From contig JACZZP010000008.1 in the NCBI GenBank assembly GCA_015183035.1, positions 496,001-560,000 on the forward strand: a stretch of 64,000 bases of DNA. Reading direction: 5' to 3'. The DNA comes from Meloidogyne chitwoodi. Lineage: Eukaryota; Nematoda; Chromadorea; Rhabditida; Meloidogynidae. Position 1 is the stretch's first letter, and each line of letters starts with the position of its first letter. The notes beneath the pieces are model-generated. The model made no database searches. It worked only from the letters and a program-made list of their open reading frames with translations, and was not told where the DNA came from. Both the position numbers and the translations under genes were made by a program. Of this stretch, positions 55,750 through 64,000 are shown piece by piece.

Positions 55750-57040
55750 AAAATAAGTAAGTAAAAATATAATTTATATTTTACGTAAATTATTTAAAAT
55801 AAATATAGTATATAATCTAAAAATTTATTTAACTACTAATAGAATTAAAAAAAAAGTTGTAATTTTCACAAAGACAGAAAAGTTATATTTTTAAAATAAT
55901 TTTTTTTTAAAACAGCAAAAAAATATATGAGAATGTTACAAAAATAATTTATGAGAATTTTAAAAATAATTTCCAAAAAAATTAAATATATTTTTTTAAT
56001 TTTAGAATCAAAATCTTTCAACTTATGAGTGTTGTTTCCCAAGGGAAATTTTAAAAAACGCACCAATCGAATTTTTTTCGTTCTATGCGAAATTTTTTTT
56101 ATTCTTTTTAATATATATGTGAATTTTAAAAAATTTAATTATTTAGTATAGTTAATTTATTTAAAAAAAATTCTAAAAATGTAAACTAAAGAAAAAATAT
56201 TTATTCTTTTAATTGAGTTACGGCTATTAAAAATCCATGCATGAAATAATACTTTTCTAAAACTAATTTTAACAACAAAAAGCTAATTATTTTAGTATAG
56301 TTAACTTATTTATTTAAAATTATTTTGTATTTAATTTTTTAGAGTTTAAAAAGATTTAATGATGAGGGTTTTTAATGTTTTAAAAATTTAAATGAATTTT
56401 TAATAATTCTTTTTTTCAAGCATGCTAAATTAAAAAAAGTAAAAAAAGTAAATTAAAAAATATCAACAAAAAATATAGATTTTTTGTTAATAATTAAATA
56501 AATTAAAAGTACAGCAGCTAACTTACCTACTACTTTATAATATATTTAAAAGAAAAAAAAAGAAAAAATATAAATTTTTTAAATTATTAACGGTAAAATA
56601 AAGAAACGTATTCATGCTCTTAAAATTAAATATTTTAAACAAGAAAATTATGTTTCGCTTTAATTAATTATTAAAATTTTGTATTTTAATTATTTGTCTA
56701 CCCATTTTTTCCTTCCTCATTTAAGTACAAATGGACAAGGATAAATAAAGTAAACAGTAAATAAAATTAAAAATTCAAATTTATTTATTACTACAAAAAA
56801 TGAAATAAAAAAAGCTTACACCACCCCCGATTCCCAGGACGTCTCCGTTCCAAGTACTAAGGGAGCCCAGCGTTACTTAACTTGCCAGATCGGACGGGAT
56901 GGCGTGCTTTCAACGCGGTATGGCCGTAAGCATTAGGTTTGTTTCTTTTATTTATATATAATAAATATCAAGTAATTTATTCAAAAAATTCTGATTTTTA
57001 GCATCTAACATTTTAAAATAAAACTTTTTTATAATTTTTC
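55750..57040. other. Intergenic region with second 5S gene
   Basis: Very AT-rich. Contains only the 5S rRNA gene at 56814-56931 as a supported feature. The minus-strand frame at 55866-56066 shows no domain. Confidence 0.6.
56814..56931 (-). rRNA. 5S ribosomal RNA, copy 2
   Basis: 118 bases, differing from copy 1 at four positions (GACC/GGCC near the 5' end, AAACACG/AAGCACG, AGCAACG/AGTAACG, and GTTGTAAGC/GGTGTAAGC). The internal control region is intact. Upstream AAATAAAAGAAACAAACCTA is shared with copy 1, and a T-run follows the 3' end. The change near the 3' end may weaken the terminal stem. Confidence 0.95.
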
Positions 57041-57991
57041 CTATGGAACATAAGGCTGTCGTTCTATAACAGGTTTCAGAGTATAACTGAAAAAAAGAAA
57101 ATTATTAAAAAAATATTTTTCCGGAAAACTAATTCTGATTTATCTATAAATAATAATTCTGGTTTTTCCGGAAGAGAAAAAAATATTATTTTATTCTGAT
57201 TTAAATTTTTACTCTTAATAACTTTACAAACAATAAATAATTTAAAATAAAAAACAAACAAACTTTATTGGATAAGGATTAGCAACAGTTTGCCATGCTT
57301 CACTTTCTTCAAATTGCCAAAAACCTTGTTTAATTTTTGGTGGAGGCTCTTTACCCTCAATTTCTTCAAAGACTAATTCATCTTCTTTTTTAGGAGGAAC
57401 ACCTCTATTTAAATATTGAAAATTTATTATTTTATTTTATTAATTTAAAATTCTTATATTTAATTATCTTAAATTATTTTACCTTTTTTGTCGTCGTGTT
57501 GTTGAAACTGTTGTTTTTGTTTGTTCATCAAAAGGAACTCCTCTACCTTCCCTATCAAGTAAATGGGCTGCCCATCCACAATGTAAAATCAAAAGGCCAG
57601 CAATAATTAAAATTATGGCAAAGGGAAGAAGAGCACCAGCACTTTAAAAATTGGGATTATGTAAATATTTTGAACAATTATTTAATTTTTTTTGAAAAAT
57701 AAACTAATTTAGATACTTAAATTATAAAAAATATAAAAATAATTTTGTAACATGTAGGAGCATTCAACAGCAATACAAGTCAATAAAAGACCCAATAAAA
57801 GGAGAATTCCAATTAAAAAAAGCAAAAAGCCAATTATTACAACAAATTTTCTAAAATAATAAAAAAAAGAATTTTAAAAATTTAAAAATTGTAAAATACC
57901 TAGCTGGCCAAACACCTAAATATACAGGAATACATATACCGCAAAAGATGGGCGGAGATCTTTTGTAATACCAAGGCACATATTTTGTCAT
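57041..57991 (-). CDS. Small two-transmembrane protein, function unknown
   Basis: Five exons, about 190 residues, from the ATG at 57989-57991 (MTKYVPWYYKRSPPIFCGIC) to the TAG at 57041-57043. A Cys/Pro-rich N-terminus (IFCGICIPVYLGVWPAR) leads to TM1 (FVVVIIGFLLFLIGILLLLG LLL) and, after CIAVECSYM, TM2 (GALLPFAIILIIAGLLILHC). The cytoplasmic-type tail is charged (FDEQTKTTVSTTRRQKRGVP) and ends with a conserved-looking FWQFEESEAWQTVANPYP and ERQPYVP. I do not recognise the family. The C-terminal aromatic/Pro motifs suggest a protein-interaction tail, which is inference. Confidence 0.6.
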
Positions 57992-59618
57992 TTTCTAGCA
58001 AATTATGCAGGTATTATTATATTTACCTTAATAAATACTAAAAATTTTTTTTAATAATTATTTGTAAAACAATAACATATATTAATTGGGAAAAATAATT
58101 CTGATTTTTCCGGAAAAATAATTTGATTTGTTTTAAATAATAATTCTGATTTTTTCTGGTTCTAATTCTTCCGAAATATAATTTTGATTTGTTTTAAATA
58201 ATCTGATTTTTCTGGTTCTGATTTTTCCGGAAAAAATAATTCTGATTTTTTTGAATAATAATTCTGATTTTTCCGGAAAAATATAATATTGTTACGTAAG
58301 GGAATATAATATATTAAGAAATATTTGAAGTTATAGAAAAATAATTCTGACAATAATTTTTATATTTTTTCTTTATATTAATTCTGAATTGATTAAATAC
58401 ATATGAACAAGCAGTGAATTAATTAAGTGTAATTCTATTTGATTTTATCAATAAATTAAAATTTATTTAATTTAAAAAATAAAATATAATTTTAAAATAT
58501 TAAACAATATAATTCTTGAGAATGAGTAAAAAAGAATTTTTTTTTACTTTTTATTTTTTCTTTGATATAAAAGAAGGAAATTAAATGTTTTGAATTGATT
58601 GATCTTTTTATCGAAAGAAACAGCCGCATTCCTTTAATATATTTATTTATTTGTTTCTATATCATTTTATATATCCAAGCAAACAAACAAATAAAAACAG
58701 CCCGAAAGCGATAAAAAATATTTTAAGTTTGAGCTTAAAAATATTACTTCAGAAAGGAGAAAAACACGAAAATACATGTGTTTTTGTTTTTTATTTGTTT
58801 TTATAATTCTGATAAATTATTCTGATTTAATTTAACTAATTTTATTTTTTTTCTGATTTATAAAGTAAATACAATCAGAATTATTTAAAATATTTAAATT
58901 TTCTAAGTGAGATAGGTTTATTTACCATTACAAAATTCAACAAATAAGATTTATTTTTTATTAAAATAATTCAAATTAAAAAAATATGTGTAAAATAAGA
59001 AAAAAAACAAAAACTAAAAAACAAACAATTTTTTATTTTATGAGAAAGATTGAAAAAAAAGAAAAAAAAATATTAGCGATAAATTTGGGCAAAATAATTA
59101 AAATTAATTTAAAAAAAGAAAAAAGAATTAATTATTAATTAATTTAAATAATTTTTAATTTTAAAAAAGAGCTAAAAATTTAAAAAAAATTAAAAATAAT
59201 TTTTATTATTATTTAAATTAATTAATGATATGTTTAATAATAAAAATAAGAGAAAAAAAATTATTTTAAAAATTATTATTATTTATTTTTTAAATAAAAA
59301 TATTGAATTGGGGGCAATTAATTAATTTATTTATTATAAAATATCACCGGAGATATGGAAAAAATAATTAAATTAATTTAAAAAAAATATTTTAGTAAGA
59401 AAAAAAAATAAAATTACATAAAATATAAATATTCAAAACACTTAAAAATTTAAATTTTTTTATTTTTTTATTTTTTCAATTTTTCTTTAGTGTTTTGAAG
59501 GCATTTTTGAAAAGAAAAATTTATTAAAATTTAAATGGAATGAAATAAAATTTATATATTTTTTTTTCTAAAATTAATTTTAATATTAAAATCAAATAAA
59601 AAATGATAAAATTTTTTT
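57992..59618. other. Intergenic AT-rich region with TTCTGATTTTTCCGG repeats
   Basis: At 58090-58350 there are about eight AATTCTGATTTTTCCGGAAA words with irregular spacing. The rest is A/T runs. No gene is supported. The right part is presumably the 3' end of the kinase D transcript. Confidence 0.55.
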
Positions 59619-62600
59619 TTAATAAACTGGGGTTATTTCACGTTCATTTTCATAGTCCTTCCAACGTTGATCATCACTTGGATGTGTTACAAAACGTTCA
59701 CAAACTTCTTTTTCTAATAAACGTAAATCAGACCAGAGCTGAAAAATTAAAAATAAATAAATAAATTTATTCTCTCTAAGTTATTCCAGTCCTTAAAAAT
59801 TAAAATAATATATTTAATAATATCAAAAATTAGGGAAATATGACAAGAAAAAAATAAATAAATATTTAAAAAAGGTATAAGTCAGAGGTTAACAATTAAA
59901 AATAATAAAAAGATATACTCTCAGTTATACCAACCCTTAAAAACTAGATAACTCTAACCCTGGTAGTGTGGTTTATGTTAAAAATAAAAAAAATAAAGAG
60001 TGGAATAAGTGAGAGAGATTAAAAAAATAAAAAAGGGATAAAATAGATCCTTAAAATAAATTTTTAAAAAATAATTGAATTACCTGATAACCCTGTAGCC
60101 AAATATGAGCCAAAGATTTAGATACAGTAAGTCTTTTACTCATTTTAACTTGTAATAAACTGCTAATAAATTCTATTGCTAAAAAAATAAATAAATTAAT
60201 TAATTAATTAAATTAATAAAAAATTAAATTAAATAAAATAAAAAAAATAAATTAATTAATTTTTACCTTCAGCACTAACATCCTTCCATGGATTAGGTGG
60301 ATACATAAATTCAGCATTTTGAATTTGATCATTAATATCTTCATCTTCATTAAATGGAAATGTACCTGATAGGCTTACCTTAAATTTATTAAATTAATTT
60401 AAATTAAAAGAATTTTAATTTAATTAATCCAACTAACAGCTTTTTTAAATTAACAAATTTATCTACTAATTCTAAAAAGCTGTAAATTCAAAAATAAGAT
60501 TGAGTGGAATTTAGGTGATTTTAGGGAGCATAATTAATTAAATAGATTTAATAAAGAAAAAATTAAAATTTAAAAATAATTTTATATTTTAATAAATTTC
60601 CCACAACAACCTTTTCCACTCAATCCACTACCTCTATAACTATAAGAGATAGGAGAAAATGCTAAAATAAAATTCAAATAAAATATTTTGAAAAAAATTA
60701 TTTGATTTCCCAAAAATATATAAGTCAAATTAAATTAAAAATGAGAAAAAAAATTATTTGATCAAATAATTAGAAAAAATTTGAATTTTCCCTTATCTCT
60801 ACCTAGGGGTATTTCTCCTAATTATTTAAAAAAATATTATTAAAAAAAATAAATAAATTAATTTAAAAATAAACTAACATAAACAATAACTCCAACAGAC
60901 CACATATCCAAAGATCTATTAAATCCTTTATTTCTCAAAACTTCAGGTGCCAAATATGCTGGAGTACCCACAACAGAACGGCGAAAAGATCTTTCCCCAA
61001 TTATTCTAGCAAAACCAAAATCACAAAGTTTAACTTGAGGAAAATCAGAATCAGATGTTAATAATATGTTTTCCGGTTTTAAATCACAATGAACAATATT
61101 TTGACTATGTAAATATTGAAGGGCTATTAATATCTGAAAAAATAAATTAATTATTAATGTTGATAATCCCGTTATAAGGACATCCCTCCTTTTAAAAGGA
61201 CAGGACAAAGAGGGTGTCCTTATATCCGGATTATTTTTTTAATTCATTAAAATTGATTTTAGGAAGAAAAGAACAAAGTTTGGAAAAGTGCCCTTATAAC
61301 GAGAGTCAGGTAAAGATAAAAAAATAATTTTTTTCTCAAAGAAAATTGAGGAAAATATTTAATTAATTTATAAAAATAATAATAATAAAAAACAAACCTG
61401 ATGAACTAAAAATTGAGTAATACGCTCTGAAAGCCTTCCTTTCTCAGAAGAGAGAATCCTTAAAATTAAAAATTTAATTTTAAATTAAAAAATTTATTTA
61501 TAAATAATAATTCTGATTTTTCCGGAAAAATAATTCTGATTTTTCTGGTGCTGTTTTCGGAAAAATAATTCTGATTTTTCCGGTTTTAAGTATCAGGAAA
61601 AATAATTCTGATTTTTCCGGTTTTAAGTATCAGGAAAAATAATTCTGATTTTTCCGGTTCTAAGTATCAGGAAATAACATTCTGATTTGTTTATAAATAA
61701 TAATTCTGATTAAAATTTAATTTAAAATTAATTTACATTTCCAACATATCTCCCTTTAATTTTTCCATAACAACAAATATTCTATCAGGTGTTTCTAACA
61801 TTTGTTGAAATTCTACAACACTTTGATGTTTTACTTTTTGTAATATTTCAACTTCTGTTCTTAAAGCAGCTTCTTTATTACTTGGAAATTTTAATTTATC
61901 AATTAATTTGACAGCTACATGTTTTCCTGTTTTACGTTGAATTCCTTTAAAAATAATATTTTAGGTATTCTAATTAAAAATAATAAATTAAATTAACCTC
62001 CATAAACAGTTCCAAATTGTCCAGACCCCAAAATTTCATCAGCAAAAATTTGATAAAGTAAAGAAAATTCTTGTTCACTTTGTATTTGTACACCTAAATG
62101 CCCAATATTATTAACTTCATTTTTATTATTAATTTTTTGTTGTTGTTTTTGTTGTGAATTATTTAACAAATTATTTTTTGAATTATTATTATTTATTGTT
62201 CCACTAGTTTGTGGCGTTACAGGCATTAATGCCTGTTTTATTGCCTGTGCCCATTGCGAAGCATTTATTATAGCTTTTTTAAATTGTTTTTCTGGAGAAG
62301 TTTTTTCTGTTGCTTTTGTGGAAGAAGAAAAAAGAGAAGAAGAAGTGGAAGAATCTTCTGATGATTGTGGAGTACCTGCTGTAAAATAAATAATTAATTA
62401 AATAATAAAAAAAATATAATTTAATTGAATTAAAAATTTAAAAAATATTTTAAAAAATTTAAAAAATATTTTAAAAAATTTAAAAAATATTTTAAAAAAT
62501 TTAAAAAATATTTTAAAATTTAAAAAATATTTTAAAACTTAAAAAAAAATTAAAAAGGTTTAAAAAAATCAAAAACAAAGGGTTTTAACGCCTAAAACTT

Positions 62601-63372
62601 CCGACAGGCCTCGAACCTTAATACCTCACACAGCCAATCCATCACACAACCGACTAAGCTATAACGCATATTTTTAAATACGCTCTTATATTTATCTATA
62701 TAAATTATTTTTTCTCTTTTACTACAAAAATAAAATTATTTAAATTTATATAAACGCGCAGTATATAAATTAAAAAATATTTTTTTTTTTAAATTTCTTT
62801 ACATTTTCTCTCTCACCTTTTTTATTAAAATATTCATTATTAATTCTACTTTTTCCTCCATTTAAATTAAAAATTAATTTTTTTCCAATTTGCTTAATTT
62901 TTAATACTTTTCCTTCTTCTTTTTTAGTATTTTCTGCTTCTCTATTATTATTATTTATTTTATTATTTGATGAAAAAGATATTTTAGGGCAACAGATTAT
63001 TGAACTTAAAGGTTGTCTATTTTTATTTTTATTATTTTTATTATGACAAAGGGTTAAGGCCGAAAATGCTGACGAGAGGATAGTAGAAGGATTTGGTGAT
63101 TTTGAAGAAGAGGAAGAAGAAATAGTTAAAGAAGAAGACTTTTCCTTCTTTTTCTTCTTTTTCTCTTCTGAACAAAAACACTCTTCTGAAGAAGAATTAA
63201 TTGAAGATGTTGATGAAGATGTTGATGAAGAAGATGTACTTGCAGTAATATTAGATTCATCTGATACAATAGAAGGTATTCTTCCATAACCTAATTTACA
63301 ACAAAAGAAACGTTTAGGATGACTTTCAGTTGGAGAAGAAGAAATTGTAGTATTAGTTAATTTAATAGCCAT
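59619..63372 (-). CDS. dkf: Protein kinase D (short N-terminal form)
   Basis: About eight exons from the ATG at 63370-63372 to the TAA at 59619-59621. Exon 1 (62817-63372) encodes a Ser/Lys-rich novel N-terminus ([30 protein letters not shown]). Exon 2 joins at [17 protein letters not shown], the last helix of the PKD pleckstrin-homology domain, then [17 protein letters not shown] opens the kinase domain. Further: [71 protein letters not shown] (both activation-loop serines kept), [20 protein letters not shown] and [20 protein letters not shown]. An in-frame TAA directly precedes the ATG and a TTCAG acceptor lies 17 bases upstream, so this is a genuine start. The two C1 domains and most of the PH domain are absent; longer isoforms may begin right of the window. 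PKDs act in diacylglycerol/PKC signalling, in nematodes notably immunity and salt-taste learning. Confidence 0.9.
61160..61312. mobile_element. MITE with CTCGTTATAAGGACA ends, copy 2, in a kinase D intron
   Basis: Left AATCCCGTTATAAGGACATC; the right end in reverse complement is GACTCTCGTTATAAGGGCAC. Internally GGTGTCCTTATATCCGG adds a third copy of the core word. Non-coding. Related to the element at 42188. Confidence 0.6.
61500..61710. repeat. AATTCTGATTTTTCCGG array in a kinase D intron
   Basis: About seven units of AATAATTCTGATTTTTCCGG plus TTTTAAGTATCAGGAA, period ~40 bp in the regular part, in the intron before the exon encoding ILSSEKGRL. Confidence 0.75.
62592..62670 (-). repeat. tRNA-like sequence, copy D
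   Basis: Minus strand: GTTATAGCTTAGTCGGTTGT (A-box-like) and AAGGTTCGAGGCC (B-box-like), spaced like a tRNA gene. The outer arms do not form an acceptor stem. It lies in the kinase D intron between the novel first exon and the PH-end exon. Confidence 0.5.
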
Positions 63373-64000
63373 TTAATTTTTTAATTCTCTGAATTTTTTT
63401 TTAATTTTTAATAAAATAATATAAACGGAAATTAGGGGAAAAAATAAAAAAAAATTGTAAAAAAAGAAAATTGGCTTTTTTTAATGCGCAAAAATAAGAG
63501 AAGGAAAAAAAATTAAATTGCACAATTAAATAATTATTATTGTTATTTAAAAAGGGAAAAAAGTAATAAAAGTAAAAAAAATAAAAAGGGTTTTTTCATA
63601 CATTTTGGTGTTTATTGACACTTTTAGTAAATTAAAAATATTTTTAAAATAATTTTATAAAATTAAAAAAAATTAATTTTTAATAGATAAATTTTAAAAA
63701 ATCAAAAATCGTGTAAAAAAATTAAAAATTTAATACAGAATTTGTCCTCTCTTAAGTGAGCAATAATGTTCAAAAAAGCTGTTGGTTGGATTAATTTAAA
63801 AAATAAAATTAAATTAAAATTAATTTTTAAATTTATTTTAATTAAAGAAAAAAATTGCTTTTTTTTTAAAAAATAAATAAATAAATATATTTAGCAATTT
63901 TTAAAAACATTTTTTACAAATATATTTGTCATTAAATAATTCCAAAAATAGAAAAAAAATGTGAATTTTTTTAAATATTTTATTATAATGTTTTTAAATG
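63373..64000. other. Upstream region of the kinase D short form
   Basis: AT-rich with no exon recognised. The TTCAG acceptor at about 63388-63392 could receive a spliced leader or an upstream exon. No PH- or C1-coding sequence is visible up to the window end. Confidence 0.5.

Noticed and set aside
50732..57040. Spliced-leader RNA gene next to the 5S genes
   Set aside because: I looked for a leader resembling GGTTTAATTACCCAAGTTTG on both strands near both 5S copies and did not find one.

Overview
The window is nuclear DNA of a nematode. It is strongly AT-rich. Genes are split into short exons by many small introns, often 30-60 bases, with T-rich TTTTAG or TTTCAG acceptors. It carries a serpentine receptor of the nematode Srsx type and two dispersed 5S rRNA genes of nematode type. 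The combination fits a plant-parasitic tylenchid such as Meloidogyne; the genus is an inference. All coordinates, exon joins and homology calls come from reading the sequence; nothing was searched or aligned by machine.

Left third (1-19.1 kb). A terminal exon of a gene entering from the left (879-1133) is followed by TMA7, a BTB-BACK-PHR protein (BTBD1/2 type), a large coiled-coil protein, an SLC38A9-like lysosomal amino-acid transporter and ribosomal protein S23, all five on the minus strand. CDK11 (PITSLRE kinase) is divergent from S23 on the plus strand and carries a tRNA-Pro(AGG) in an intron. Four copies of one ~145 bp palindromic element lie between 5.1 and 15.1 kb, one of them in the S23/CDK11 divergent promoter.

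Middle (20-42 kb). Three plus-strand genes of unknown specific function: an extremely Glu-rich protein with a 5 kb first intron, a coiled-coil/poly-Q protein whose introns carry two hAT-type MITEs with perfect 8-bp target duplications, and a Myb/SANT-like DNA-binding protein with another MITE in an intron.

Right part (43-64 kb). A secreted rhodanese-like protein without the catalytic cysteine spans 43.7-50.7 kb. One 3.8 kb intron of it holds a tRNA-Gly(CCC), a broken tRNA-Gly copy and, on the opposite strand, a complete multi-exon gene. That nested gene reads as immunoglobulin I-set + psq-type helix-turn-helix + C2H2-like finger + GIY-YIG nuclease-like domain, a combination I do not know from any described protein; it is the main discovery candidate. 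Beyond it lie two 5S rRNA genes flanking a block of tandem arrays (81 perfect copies of a 15-mer, then 26-bp and ~39-bp repeats), an Srsx-type receptor, a small two-TM protein and a protein kinase D. The kinase D first exon gives a form lacking the C1 domains and nearly all of the PH domain.

No operon logic or shared pathway is evident across the window. CDK11, S23 and TMA7 are housekeeping genes; SLC38A9 and kinase D are signalling genes. Mobile-element remnants and dispersed short repeats (TTCTGATTTTTCCGG-like and GACTCAA-like) fill introns and intergenic DNA throughout.
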